From Yponomeuta sedellus (lineage: Eukaryota; Arthropoda; Insecta; Lepidoptera; Yponomeutidae), in assembly GCA_934045075.1 (NCBI GenBank), contig OW203732.1, positions 20,315,889 through 20,379,888 of the forward strand: a stretch of DNA of 64,000 nt. The letters run 5' to 3'. Position 1 is the stretch's first letter; each line of letters starts with the position of its first letter. A program made the position numbers and the translations under genes. Below the pieces are notes generated by a model that worked only from the letters and a program-made list of their open reading frames with translations, was not told where the DNA came from and did not search any database. This document shows positions 21,541 through 31,965 of the stretch, piece after piece.

Positions 21541-21745
21541 TCGACGACCTCTGTGGCGTAGCGGTAGTGCATCTACCTGCCATACAAGAGGTCCCGGGTT
21601 CGAATCCCGGGTGGGAACAAAAAAAAACACCCCAGGTCTTGGATGTTTAGATGTTTGTAATGTCGTTGTTTCTGGTTCCCACGACACAGGGTATCCTAGT
21701 GTGGGGCCAGAAGCAATGTATGTGCCTCTATGTAAAAAAAAATTT
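21541..21745 (+). repeat. Family D tRNA-derived SINE, near intact
   Basis: Head GACCTCTGTGGCGTAGCGGT, B box GGGTTCGAATCCC, A-rich linker, full body ending AGAAGCAATGTATGTGCCTC. It lies 10 bases beyond the Harbinger target duplication. Confidence 0.85.
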
Positions 21746-21835
21746 TAATGTTAGTTACATTTCTATGTGCACATCCCACGCGGACAACGTCGCAGTAGCA
21801 GCTAGTAGATTATTAAAAAACTTCTGAACACGCCT

Positions 21836-22165
21836 TTGAGGTATCAGGAGTCAAAGTTAGTTATTAAATCTTATGAAATGTTATCTCAACGTGAAATTGA
21901 ATATTGTAACGGACAAGAAAAGAAAATACAGGCATTCTCCGCCAAGTATTGTGTGTTCTGTGACAAACAAACATGTAATGTTCAAACTGCACTCTTAGTA
22001 CAGCCGTTGCCAAAAATCTGTTGCTATTTTGCACATTGCATTGGTGGAATGCTTGTCTTAAAAGCGTGCACTCTATTCCTTTACGATACGGACGACTTTG
22101 CAAACAAAATATATATGAGTGGCGTATATAATATATTCAATTCAATTCAATTTATTTCAACGTAA
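21836..22165 (+). CDS. Uncharacterised open frame, doubtful gene
   Basis: A 109-residue frame with a cysteine cluster (YCVFCDKQTC, then KICCYF) and a hydrophobic stretch around residues 68-82. Its last part runs into a family G repeat (from 22133), which argues against a real C-terminus. I recognise no domain. No promoter, polyadenylation signal or splice signal supports it. It may be an exon of an old gene or chance. Confidence 0.12.
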   Translation: MRYQESKLVIKSYEMLSQREIEYCNGQEKKIQAFSAKYCVFCDKQTCNVQTALLVQPLPKICCYFAHCIGGMLVLKACTLFLYDTDDFANKIYMSGVYNIFNSIQFIST

Positions 22166-22448
22166 AGAATTTACATTCTGTTTGCTGAATGTCAAAATAC
22201 AATGTAACATGAAAGTGAAAACCACCGCCTTCGGGCCGTAATGTAGTGGAGAAAAAGGCAGCGGGAAAAAAAAACTCCACCCTGACCATCTTTTCTCAAG
22301 TCTTAAATGTAATACATTAGATACCACTTATACGCATAAGATTCCATGATTGCCATTAATAACTTTAAATGTTAAGGCATTATTAAATACATATACTTTT
22401 TTACATAGGCCGTGAAAACATGACAAGTGCTACGGCCAGACACACGAA
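22133..22448 (+). repeat. Family G repeat
   Basis: TTCAACGTAAAGAATTTACA, GCTGAATGTC and GGCCGTAATGTAGTGGAG blocks as at 5935-6236. Confidence 0.65.
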
Positions 22449-22807
22449 CAGCAGGTATTTGATAGCTACTTCGAATTCACAGATGCAAATGACATAGATA
22501 TCAATGTAACCAGTACTCATCTACTGACATGATTAAGCTCAAGAACATATGCGATGCAAGGGCTCATCATGAGTTAAGTTACATACCTCGCAATAAGTTT
22601 CTTTGTCGTCTTTCAGTCCTTCCTGCTTAGTAGTAACTCAGCATCCGGGTTCTTGGTAATTTTTATTTCAGTTTTTTATGTATGGCTTTTTAGTTTTTTT
22701 TTTCTAAATTATTTTAAATATTCTATGGCACTCGCTTTAGGCCCCTATATAGTCCGGTAGAAAAGAAACGACAAGAGTATTAAAAGGTGAAAATGTCTTT
22801 GCTAAAT

Positions 22808-22990
22808 GCCTCCAAAAATCCCACAAGCACCATGAGGTTAGTTAATACACCGCCCTGCCTCCCACTTTTTCAAGTAGAATCAAGATGCAAATACTCCACT
22901 ACCGACTACAATACTTGTGTGAGAAAATGCGCAAGTGGGAGGGAGGGCGGTGCATTAACTAATCACATGGTACTTGTGGGATTTTTGGCA
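22808..22990. repeat. Foldback MITE with ~58-bp inverted arms
   Basis: The left arm starting CCTCCAAAAATCCCACAAGC is repeated in inverted form ending GCTTGTGGG-like ..GTGGGATTTTTGGCAG. The arms share GTTAGTTAAT and ACCGCCCT blocks with few mismatches around a 65-bp loop. A 69-residue frame across it is an artefact. Confidence 0.8.
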
Positions 22991-23008
22991 GAATGAATCA
23001 AAGTAATT

Positions 23009-23249
23009 ACACTATTTTTATTTTTAATGCACTAACCCGAGCTAAGGACAAATTTAAAAACCTATTTAGAGGCTAAAAATTTCACCCATGCCGGGATTCG
23101 AACCCGCAACCTCTGGTTATCCGTACCAGCGCTCTACCAATTGAGCCAATGGGCGACTCACGGCATCAGTGAAATTTCGAACCTCTTTACAATATTCTCT
23201 GTATTATGTACAGGCATGGGTGAAATTTTTAGCCTCTAAATAGGTTTTT
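23009..23249 (-). repeat. Family A SINE with 14-bp target duplication
   Basis: Flanked by GAATCAAAGTAATT at 22995-23008 and 23250-23263. Full antisense tRNA-like module (about 23075-23155: TTCGAACCCGCAACCTC, GCTCTACCAATTGAGCC). A truncated body is followed directly by the inverted sense end. Confidence 0.92.
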
Positions 23250-23263
23250 GAATCAAAGTAATT

Positions 23264-23659
23264 TTTACATTTTAATGCTATTATGGATTTCCGCAAAGTA
23301 ACGCCTGATTCCATACAATATCTAAGACGACGAGGGTCACACAAATAGCAAAGCAAGTAAAAACCACTTCTCTCAACGACTGTACGTTTCCCAAACGGAA
23401 GCGCATCGCTGTGTCACGTGGACAAATACGTCCCCGGCCGTTGTTCAACTCACAGGTAGTTTTGCGCCTCGACAACTTATTGCAACGCTGCAGAAAGGTT
23501 ATCAATGCAGTGGTACAAGAACTGTGCAGCTATACAGCTGTACGCTTGAAGAAGGTTGTTGGCGACAGACCTTTTTATTCTTTAGTATTTTTTATAGTAG
23601 AATTAATGCAGTAGAAATTAGGTCGAAGGGAAAGATAAGAAGTACCCCGAACCGGCGTG
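23264..23659. other. No gene seen
   Basis: Opposing 67-74 residue frames exist at 23281-23614, but no domain, splice or promoter evidence was found. Confidence 0.35.
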
Positions 23660-23766
23660 CGTTTAACGACTTATGAACGTTGATGAAGCGAAGGTGATCT
23701 GTCAGGTTCGTGGCAAGTGGCAGTCCGTGGTCCTCTGCCTACCCCTCTGGGATACAGGCGTGAGGT
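23660..23766 (+). pseudogene. LINE C-terminal fragment
   Basis: LMNVDEAKVICQVRGKWQSV matches the tail of the LINE at 18900-19214. Only about 35 codons remain. Confidence 0.6.
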
Positions 23767-23767
23767 T

Positions 23768-23955
23768 ATGTATGTATTTATGTTTTTTTACGGGTATTAT
23801 TTTTAATACATATTCTCGGTTTTTAAATTTAGTTAGTTCGAAATCTTATGGTGTATAGAGGTTATGTATGTATTTATGTTTTTTTATGGATATTATTTTT
23901 AATACATATTCTCGGTTTTTAAATTTAGTTAGTTCAAAATCTTATGGTGTAAAGA
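23768..23955 (+). repeat. Two-copy 96-bp tandem duplication
   Basis: The segment starting ATGTATGTATTTATG recurs at 23864 with only a few substitutions, through TTAGTTAGTTC and CTTATGGTGTA. Confidence 0.9.
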
Positions 23956-24277
23956 GTGATAGTACGAGTACCTACTGCAGATTAAGAGTTTTATTTTATT
24001 TTTTTATGAAAAAAAGGAACGGCGCCTATACGGTGCTCAACAAAGGTAATGGCCAGTACTTGGTATATAAAGAGTAAGGATGCCTTTAGTTGGCATTTAA
24101 TGTAGCATAAACATAGCTTGTATAAGTGGAAAAGCACAGGAAGTAGAAAAATAATAACAGAACATAAACTCATACAGTATCACAGATGGATAGGCATAGA
24201 CAAAAAAAAAAATGGAAAAATCTATCAAACCGTTTTGGGGAGTTTGGTAACAAAAACTGTGACACGAGATTTTTATA

Positions 24278-24455
24278 CAGGGTGTCCAAAATAATAGTGT
24301 CAAACGGAAGTCCTGAGATAGAACACCGCTTGCGCATCCGAAACACCCCCATGTATGTTCCGCGATTTTTTGTAGTTTTCGAGTTATGTATAAATTTTTT
24401 TACTACGTGTTTTATCTCAGGACTTCCACCTGACACTATTTTTTGGGACACCCTG
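24278..24455. mobile_element. 178-bp MITE with ~42-bp inverted repeats
   Basis: Ends CAGGGTGTCCAAAATAATAG and the inverse CTATTTTTTGGGACACCCTG. The arms extend inward through GGAAGTCCTGAGAT. The left flank is TA and the right flank TG, so a mutated TA target (mariner-like) is possible. Two opposing frames over 100 residues here are artefacts of the palindrome. Confidence 0.8.
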
Positions 24456-24480
24456 TGCATTAGAGTAAGTCTGTGTAACT

Positions 24481-24580
24481 CCACCAACCCGGACTTGGTC
24501 CCCGTGGTATGGCTTAACCTTTCTGCGATGCACGAAGAGACCCGTGCCCCAGTAGTGGGGACATTAATGGTTGATAACGT
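24481..24580 (+). repeat. Family F 3' fragment
   Basis: CCACCAACCCGGACTTGGTC, then GTGCCCCAGTAGTGGGGACA; only the 3' third is left. Confidence 0.65.
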
Positions 24581-25113
24581 AGACTAACCAATAATATCGA
24601 TCAATCGAAGCCTTTACTAAGATTAACCAATACTACGTACTATCACAGCTCGGGTATTTGAAATTAAACACATTTGTATTGAGTCCTTAACTATTTAGTT
24701 TAATGCCGTGGGTGGTATTTCAAACGCCAACTGCAGACTATTCCGATAATTGTTTACTCTCACTTTTCAATATTAATTTAAGCACAGTTAATGCACCCAA
24801 CCGCGTTGAACAAATCGACTGCACTGATTAAATCGAATTTTCCAATTAAATATATAAGCAGCATATATGGGTTATCGCATTATCGTGGGTTAGCTGGACG
24901 AAAATACTATCTAGTATTAAGCTCGCCTTTGTACAAATTTGTTTTAGTGCAATAAAAAATTTTTCATTCATTCATGGTTCACTGAAAGGCACAGGCTTTC
25001 TCTCAAATAGAGGGAAAGAGCTTAATCACAGAGGTACATGAACATCTCAGAGCTTTAGGGTTCTTTCATCGTTAGCCAGTGATACTCCTACTACATCTTC
25101 AAAAATTTACATA
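24581..25113. other. No gene seen
   Basis: AT-rich. A short LINE-tail-like block (GCAATAAAAAATTTTTCATT) sits near 24950, and a generic lepidopteran repeat fragment near 24975-25060. Confidence 0.4.
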
Positions 25114-25134
25114 TTACAACTTTGAAAACAAAGT

Positions 25135-25200
25135 GATTGGCACGCGCCGGAATTTGCACCCACGACCCCCAGATTGAGAAGCGGCTCCGCTACCACCTAT
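25135..25200 (-). repeat. Family C SINE head fragment
   Basis: Antisense head: GTGATTGGCACGC, then CACCCACGACCCCCAGATTG and CCGCTACCACC. Confidence 0.55.
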
Positions 25201-25254
25201 CTCAAAATACTTGCAGAGAAACAAAGTAAAGAAAAAGAAGAAGGAGAAAAAACA

Positions 25255-25835
25255 TTTATTATAGCTACAGTAGACACGCCACAATAACAGAACAAACATA
25301 AGACACGTTACTACATAACATTTAAAAAAAAGCACTAAAGGTCACTGCGTGTCACAGCCTATAAAAACGGCAACTGACTCAGCAATATCCTGATGGGCAA
25401 GCCTTCAGCGCTGAGAGAAATACGCGGTTAAATTGATTGTAGTACTTTTTCCATTTTTTTCTGTCCAGAATCTCTACACTATGCTTTTCTCAGTAGTAAT
25501 CAAATGATAATGTTTTCTACTCCAGATAACTTTAAATTTATTTAACATACTAATGAAGTCAGTCAGTAACAAAACAAAGTTAAGACCGTTACTACATAAC
25601 ATTTAAAAAAAGAAAAGAAGACTAAAGGTCACGGCGTGTTACAGCCTATATAAAGGCAATTGACTCAGCAATATGCTGATGGGCAAGCCTTCAGCGCTGA
25701 GAGAAGTCTGCAGTTAAATTGACTGCAGTACTTATTCCATTTTTTTCTGTCCACAATCTCTACACTATGCTTTCCTTAGTGGTAATCGAGTGATAGATTT
25801 TTCTACCACAAATAACTTTAAATTTATTAAATCTA
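25255..25835. repeat. Two-copy tandem repeat, ~285-bp spacing
   Basis: Copy 1 (about 25300-25545) and copy 2 (about 25585-25830) share TACATAACATTTAAAAAAA, CTGATGGGCAAGCCTTCAGC and ATCTCTACACTATGCTTT. A related stretch (AACCGACTCAGCAGTATGG) lies in the first intron of both serine proteases. Confidence 0.75.
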
Positions 25836-26067
25836 CCCAAGTGTGGTCGGAACCACGCTTCAGAGTCGATCGGCTAGTTAATTCTAATTGTCAATTGGCA
25901 ATGATTATTGCAAAGTTCATATATTCGATCTCTACTCAAGAACTGTTTGAATATAAAAGGAGTGCTTGAGCGATGATTCAACGCTCAAGTAATGATTGGG
26001 CGATCTGAGATAAATCTGTGCTTGAGGATCGATCTGTAATACGGGTCTGAGTATGCTTAAACTTGAG

Positions 26068-26425
26068 CGGATTAAAATGGACTCGCAAGCGAGAGACCCA
26101 AGCTTGATCCCCAGTGCATGCAGGTACCAATGACTTTATTTCATATCAAAGATACGTACATTTGCGTCTTTGTAGGCGTAGCACCACAAGCTAAATGTGC
26201 AGTTAAACATCGTGAGGAAACCCGCGGCTTGGTTAATTCCGCACGTATTGACTAGTCTTTCCTGTGGCTTAGTCGACTAAGCTGTCAGGATGGTATAGGT
26301 ACTGAGCAAGCCTACACCATGTAAAATCATGTCCCAGCAACTACAAAGTCCATCTAGTGTGAAGAAAGATGGCACTGGACGCTGTATAAATAATCTCATT
26401 ACGTAGATGCAAAGGCTAAAGGCCT
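26068..26425 (+). repeat. Family B tRNA-derived SINE, decayed
   Basis: The damaged head retains GGACTCGCAAGCGAGAGACC. Its body matches 1728-2107. Confidence 0.7.
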
Positions 26426-26630
26426 ATTATGCTTAAAGTTATAATATATCTCGATTATCAGTGTGCCAAGTTTAACATTACTAGCTGACTCAGCAAACGT
26501 TTTGCCATATTAATAGCCTGTGACCTATTCTCAGATCTATCAAATATACACAAATAAAATCATACAAATCGCTGAAGCCGCTTTGGAGGAATTCGATAAC
26601 AAACACTGTGACGTGCGATTTTTATATATC

Positions 26631-26822
26631 AAACTAGCTGACCCAGCGAACTTCGTACCGTGTAACAGTCAATTTATTCTTTAATTATTTTCTATTTTTC
26701 TCTCCGTAAGAACCATCCTCGTACTTCATAAAATATAAAAAAAAGAATTAGCGAAATCGGTGCAGCTACTCTCGAGATTTGCGCTTACCAAGACATTCAG
26801 CGATTCATTTTTATATTATAGG
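26631..26822 (+). repeat. Family M dispersed repeat
   Basis: GCTGACCCAGCGAACTTCGT, then TTCTCTCCGTAAGAACCATC, to CAGCGATTCATTTTTATATT. Copies lie at 32860 (minus), 37268 (minus) and 39747 (plus). It is a widespread lepidopteran-type short element of unassigned class. Confidence 0.65.
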
Positions 26823-27671
26823 TTAAAGAGTAAGTGGCAAGCTCTGGTATCTGCCAATTCTTCTGGAATATATTTAATAATTTAATGTAGCTAGAATACA
26901 CATCCAGTAATTTTACACTACGTTTGTGAATGATAGCGGGCGTATGTCATCATATTGACATTTAGAGAATGGATATTAGTAACTGTCTGCGACCGTAGTT
27001 TGTGCGCAAACTAATAACTACCGTTTAGTCCATAGCCTATTTACTCAATAATCGATCTTAAAACCAGCTTTGAGACACAAAATATACGCCAAAAAATTTA
27101 GCGCTTAGTTTTTATGGCACACAAATAGGGAGGTAGATTTAATAAATATTATTTAAAATTTAAATACAATATCTCTTTCTGAGATATATTGTATTAAATT
27201 GTATGGGGCCTGTGCCCTGCAGTGCAATATTCGATTATTTAAGCGCTGAACGGAATGGAGTGATTTATGATATACATTCGTACTTTGTTTTCCAAAAAAA
27301 ACCTCAATTTAAACAAATAAATGTAAAATAACTAAAACCCAAAAATAAAAACCAATATACCACACAACAATATAATATATTTTTCACTTATTCCACTTTT
27401 CATTCATGTCAACAAATATCAGTACGTAATTCTCTTATTTTGTCGTAATATTTGTACCAAAAAAAAAAGATTAGGTTCTTACTAATTCAATAATTTTACT
27501 ATCCAACAAATAGAAAGTCTTCCTTTTGTTCCAAAGTGCCTATTGCAGTGTAACCCAAACAGTCGCTTAAAAACACTGCATTAAATCAATAAACCTTTGT
27601 CCGGCCTAAAAATCGAACCGGCAGTGAACTGACCAAACCAAAACCTAAAATATTTATTAAACTGTACTGAC
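26823..27671. other. No gene seen; may be intron of the 27.7 kb gene
   Basis: AT-rich, no repeat family recognised, with a hairpin around 27165-27200 (ACAATATCTC / GAGATATATTGT). If the exon at 27672-27747 is real, this is downstream intron sequence. Confidence 0.35.
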
Positions 27672-27747
27672 CCATTTTCACAGCCGGGTTTCCAACCGCC
27701 AGACCGAAGAGGCAAGCCAGGACTAGACACGACATCTTCCACTTCAT
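27672..27747 (-). CDS. Signal-peptide first exon of an unidentified secreted protein gene
   Basis: On the minus strand an ATG in a good context (GGGAAAATGAAG) opens MKWKMSCLVLACLFGLAVGN and then PAVKM. This is a textbook signal peptide: basic start, hydrophobic core about residues 6-17, and small residues before a predicted cleavage near Ala-Val-Gly. It is followed by G|GTCAGT, an acceptable splice donor leaving phase 1. That is the usual phase after signal-peptide exons in secreted insect proteins, and the one used by the two proteases here. Without splicing the frame stops after 53 codons. I could not locate the next exon, so the mature protein is unknown. The upstream 5' leader contains no ATG between the GC-rich block and the start. 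Confidence 0.4.
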
Positions 27748-27834
27748 TTTCCCAATCACAAATCACGAAAAAAAATCACTCGTAACACTAATTGACTCTT
27801 TGAAATTGCAACTAAAAAGTTCGAACAAATCACA

Positions 27835-27970
27835 TTTTCTGTCACTGGATTTTAATTTCTTAGTGCGGACACGCTACGACTCCGCGGCGGCGTAGGCCAT
27901 CGTAGACGTGTGCTACGCGCTACGGCCCGGGGGCAACTGGCTACGAAATTGCTACGCGGTGCGATGGAGT
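27835..27970 (-). promoter_or_regulatory. GC-rich TACG-motif block, candidate promoter of the 27.7 kb exon
   Basis: The only strongly CpG-rich stretch for several kb. GCTACG or its reverse CGTAGC/CGTAGG occurs repeatedly (GACACGCTACGACTCC, CGGCGTAGGCCATCGTAGAC, GCTACGCGCTACGG, TGGCTACGAAATTGCTACGC). It lies 90-220 bases upstream of the signal-peptide ATG. Promoter role is inferred from position only. Confidence 0.3.
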
Positions 27971-28440
27971 TTGAGATATTATTGATTTGGTTTAATGTTA
28001 TTTTTGGAGTTTTTCACTTTATCTTTCTGCTTAAGGGTTTTTTTGTGCCGTCTGGGCACACGTGCCCGCGACGCTGGGGTTTGTCGGATTGTTAATTTGG
28101 GTAATGGTTAGTCAACATTTTATTTCTGATCACTTGATATACCTATTTTGAAATTTCTCACTTTCTATATGAATATTGTCTGGAATGAGATGGTAGTTGT
28201 AATAACGAAGTTGGTAAGTTTTGTTTCGTTTTGGATTTCTATTTTTTTAAAACACATTTTATGACACTTAGCTCTCTTGTCACGATATTTTATTGTTATT
28301 GGTAAAGGGTACTTTACTAAATGTTTAATTTATTAAGCTAAAATTAGCTTCATACGTGTATATTTACGTTTGAAGCCAGGTTTAGTTAGCTAATAATTTG
28401 AAAATTTACGTAGTGTTCTTTATCGTCGTTTTTTAGGTGG
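27971..28440. other. No gene seen
   Basis: AT-rich sequence without recognised features. Confidence 0.35.
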
Positions 28441-28481
28441 CCTATGTACGTCTCACTGCAAGGCAAAAAGGAAGAGAAAGT

Positions 28482-28715
28482 ATGGGCTTAATAACTACGC
28501 GTGCCCACCGCGAAAAGGCAATTTGAAGCGCTGACGTAGTAGAAAATCAAATACTTAGGTTCTTTCAAGGTAAGCGAGTGGTCGCAGTACAATTCCACCA
28601 AACTGCGATCCCCAACCCGCATGCCCAGCGTGGGGATTATGGGCATTACCGCCCTATGACAGCACAACGTGGCGCTCTTTAGGGGAGGGCTATGTCCAGC
28701 AGTGGACGACGACGA
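28482..28715 (+). mobile_element. Repeat fragment plus RTE-type LINE 3' end
   Basis: 28482-28560 matches 985-1056. 28575-28715 matches the RTE terminus at 7230-7405 (CCCAACCCGCATGCCCAGCG, GGGCTATGTCCAGCAGTGGA). Confidence 0.6.
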
Positions 28716-28889
28716 CGAGTGGTCGCTACCATGATTTCACAAATGTACACAACTTATGAAAAGAAAAGAAAACTAAGAAAACAAAGAGATTGTCTTACCG
28801 GGACTCGCACCCGTCCCGCTCCCACCGCTCATCTATTTATATAAAATGTATCTCAAGAAATACTAATTTCTGTTACTTTAATTATTTTG

Positions 28890-29115
28890 GAAATTATCGA
28901 GCAAATGCGGGTGGAAGAGTCGGTAATAGTCGTCTCAGGCGGACTCACATAGAACAAATAGGGGTCATATTAGCGAAGGACAATACAGAAAGTACCAGTA
29001 GTAAATTTGTATGGATACAGCGACTAATGAATGTTAATGAAGATAAAAAGGTTGCTCAGGATCGTGGCAAGTGGCAAACCCTGGTCCCTGCCTACCTACG
29101 GGACATAGGCGTGCG
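28890..29115 (+). pseudogene. LINE C-terminal fragment
   Basis: Frame reads RANAGGRVGNSRLRRTHIEQ then WIQRLMNVNEDKKVAQDRGK and WQTLVPAYLRD, homologous to 18900-19214 on the opposite strand. It is cut at both ends. Confidence 0.65.
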
Positions 29116-29171
29116 TTTATGTATGAGTGTATGTATGAAATGTAAATTTGAAAGTTTTAAATTTTTGGATT

Positions 29172-29512
29172 TGAAAACCTATTTAGAGGCTAAAAATTCC
29201 ACCCATGCCGGGATTTGAACCCGCGACCTCTGGCTATCCGTGCCAGCGCTTTTTCCAACTGAGCTAATGGACGACTCGCCGGCATCAGGGAAATTTCGAA
29301 CCTATTTACAATATTCTCTGTATTGCGTACGGACAGCGACATCTGGCTGAAGTAATTTGCATCACTTGCAGCCCCGAGTACCTACTTTGCAGTTAGATTT
29401 TACATCGGAATGATATCACTGTACCCACATGATTATCTTCTTTTTAATGCACTAACCCTAATAGGTTTTTAAAATTCTCCTTAGCACGGGTTAGTGCATT
29501 AAAAAGTATATA
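29172..29512 (-). repeat. Family A SINE, near full length
   Basis: Antisense T-arm through body (CATCTGGCTGAAGTAATTTG, CAGCCCCGAGTACCTACTTT) to a sense right end with tail TTAGTGCATTAAAAAGTATA. Confidence 0.8.
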
Positions 29513-29870
29513 ATTTAAACAATCACCAAGAACTCGCATAGCAATAAGCAGAAAAAGGTTTCAGGTTTAGCGTTTTAATTACGCTTTGTACCCCGGCTTT
29601 TGTCCGGCTACTGTCGCGTCAATAACCCCCACACCGAGTGGGCAGGTCCAACTAACAATAGGTTTTGGAGAACCCTTCAGATATCTCATACCAACCCCAT
29701 TGGGTATCCAGTTCCACAATAGCATGGAAAAAAGTGCACAGTAGGGACGCTTCATGTGTGATCGGAACATAAAAGACCATGTCTCTGGCACTGCAGTCTA
29801 GTATGAGTGAAGATGCCACTGGGCGCCGTATGAATTATCTTATTATTTTTAAGATATGTCATGTCTGTAG
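29513..29870. other. No gene seen
   Basis: A family B-like tail fragment (AGTATGAGTGAAGATGCCAC) lies near 29800-29850; the rest is unassigned. Confidence 0.4.
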
Positions 29871-29874
29871 CTGA

Positions 29875-30170
29875 ATCGCTCGTAGCCCTAGCTGTCTGAG
29901 TAATCTTAAACAATCACGAAGGTTAAGTAGCATAGGGCGCATTCAGTGCATGGATGGGTGACCGTCTATGACTAACTCTAGTGGCATTTTACCATTTTAC
30001 ACGTTAAGCCGCTGGTGCCCGATTGCCGTCGTTAAATGGCAGTCTTAAGCTAAGTTAAGAGGCCTTATAGGCGACTCGAAAACTTTTGACAGTAAGACCA
30101 GCCACTAGTCTTGCAAACCTCCACCTATCCGGACTTAGTTCTCCCATAGTAGATATGGCCTATACCTTCC
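29875..30170 (+). repeat. Family F copy with the clearest 5S similarity
   Basis: 29875-29972 reads GCTCGTAGCCCTAGCTGTCT, then CACGAAGGTTAAGTAGCATA, GGGCGCATTCAGTGCATGGA and TGGGTGACCG. This follows the order of the 5S rRNA box A, intermediate element and box C. The body is diverged. Confidence 0.8.
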
Positions 30171-30469
30171 TCCTTAATGTTGTGCCTTTTAGCTTTAGGT
30201 GCTAACATATTATTTAGTTTTAAGTACGTACTTCAAACAAATACATATAAAAAGGCCAATATTTCTTTTATACAAGCGAATGTATATGCACTTGTAGATA
30301 TATCTTTGCGAAAATAAATCGCTTACATTTTATAAGTCTAAACTGGTCTTTTTAATATTTAAAGTAGGAAAGATATTTTACTGGATTTCTTACAAGTAAA
30401 AAACTTTGGACCTGCCTTTTGAGGACGAAAATTCAAAGGACTAATCTAACGTAAATTCTGGGACTTCTT
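30171..30469. other. No gene seen
   Basis: AT-rich, unassigned. Confidence 0.35.
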
Positions 30470-30735
30470 CTTCTTCAGGCTATATTATGTAGTCCACTGC
30501 TCGACATAGCCCTAATGAGCGCCATGGCGCCTTGTCTTCAGCTTGCCGCATCCAGCATCTGCCGGCAGTTTTTCGCAGATCGTCATCCCACCAGGTCGGA
30601 GGGCGTCCTACACTACGTTTGCCGAGTCGCGGTCTCCACTCAAGAACACGTTTACTCCAACGGTTGTCGGTTCTTCGCGAGATATGGCCAGCCCACTGTC
30701 ACTTCAGCTTGCCGATTCTCTGGGCTCTGGGACTT
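30470..30735 (-). mobile_element. RTE-type LINE C-terminal fragment
   Basis: Antisense, very similar to 35710-35960: TAGTCCACTGC at the 3' end, then GCGCCTTGTCTTCAGCTTGC, CATCCCACCAGGTCGGAGGG and GCCGAGTCGCGGTCTCCACT. Plus-strand frames here are shadows. Confidence 0.75.
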
Positions 30736-30779
30736 GCTTGAGATTATTTTGAAATAAAACAGATATATATGTTAGTATA

Positions 30780-30985
30780 CGGACGACCTCTGTGGCTCAG
30801 TGGTAGCGCATCTGCCTACCATGCGAGAGGTCCCGGGTTCACCGGCACCGGTCGGGACAAAAAAAACCCAGGTCTTGGATGTTTACATGTTTGTGATGTC
30901 GCTGTTTCTGGTGCCCACGACACAGGGTATCCTAGTGCGGGGACAGAAGCAATGTATGTGCTTGTATGTAAATGTTATATTAAAT
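30780..30985 (+). repeat. Family D tRNA-derived SINE
   Basis: Head GACCTCTGTGGCTCAGTGGT and GGTAGCGCATCTGCC; the B box is slightly damaged (CCGGGTTCACCGG). Full body. Confidence 0.8.
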
Positions 30986-31965
30986 TGTCGAAAACTACAC
31001 TTCATACACCAACATAAAATTATGATTATGAATAGTGAAGTTTATGTCTAATTATAGGATATGACAAATGTTACTTAAGGTACTTTGCTCTAAATAACTA
31101 GATAGTGAGTATGTAGATAAATACATGATAGGTTGTTAGCTTGTACATAGCTCTGTCAATGTCATGCTGCATGATGTTTTTGGACTTATACTGGTCAGAG
31201 CTTACTCGTGGTTAAACAGTCAGAAAATCCTGTCAGATGGCATTGTCACAAGCCAGACTTTACTAGACTATTTAATAAAATACATTATCCTTAATAATAT
31301 AAAACACTGTTCAAGCCAACAGTTTAATATAGAGTTAATATGGATTTCTACAAAATCAGTAATAATCTAATCTTAGTCTTAATGGGTTAAGACATGCATA
31401 CATGCATTATATCATAATACTCATCAACCCATTATAAACCCAGCGAGGGGCACGGGTCTCTTTCCTAAGGAAAATATACATGGCCTCGTGGTTAAGTCCG
31501 TTTATAGAATGAGATTGTTTAAAGAACTTGGACAATACAACCGTCGTATCCATATTTTTGATATGATTTTTTTATCATTCTCTGTCTTTGAATGATAAAA
31601 AAATCTCATTCTCTGGGTCTATTCATGTCTCTGATTTTCTAGGTAACGTGTTGTAGCAGCGTAAAAATAGATTTTCCTCAGAAGGATGTCTTCCTACTGT
31701 TGAAAATTTTCTTTTGTTACGAGTGTGTGGGAGATCAATCAAAGCAGCGTATTGTTGAGACAGACATATATGTTAGAATGTAAAACATAACGATGATGTA
31801 GGTATTACCAGGAACTCATGAATAATGGGGGAATTGAAATTGAGGTAGTGGTACTTATTAATATTATTATTAAATTCTTTAGTGTACCAGTAAAATCTTT
31901 TTTAAAATTTGAAATCCTTTCAAATGTCTTTTTTAGTATTTGTATAAACCTAGCATATACGAAAA
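30986..31965. other. No gene seen
   Basis: Contains a small family F scrap (about 31415-31470), a degenerate head CCTCGTGGTTAAGTCCGT (31483-31500) and a short palindrome at about 31560-31605 (TTTTTTTATCATTC / GAATGATAAAAAAA). Confidence 0.4.

Noticed and set aside
24170..24587. Two opposing frames longer than 100 residues
   Set aside because: They arise from a palindromic MITE plus a family F scrap.
29875..29972. A true 5S rRNA gene
   Set aside because: Only the internal control region is similar; the 5' third is diverged and the sequence continues into a SINE body.
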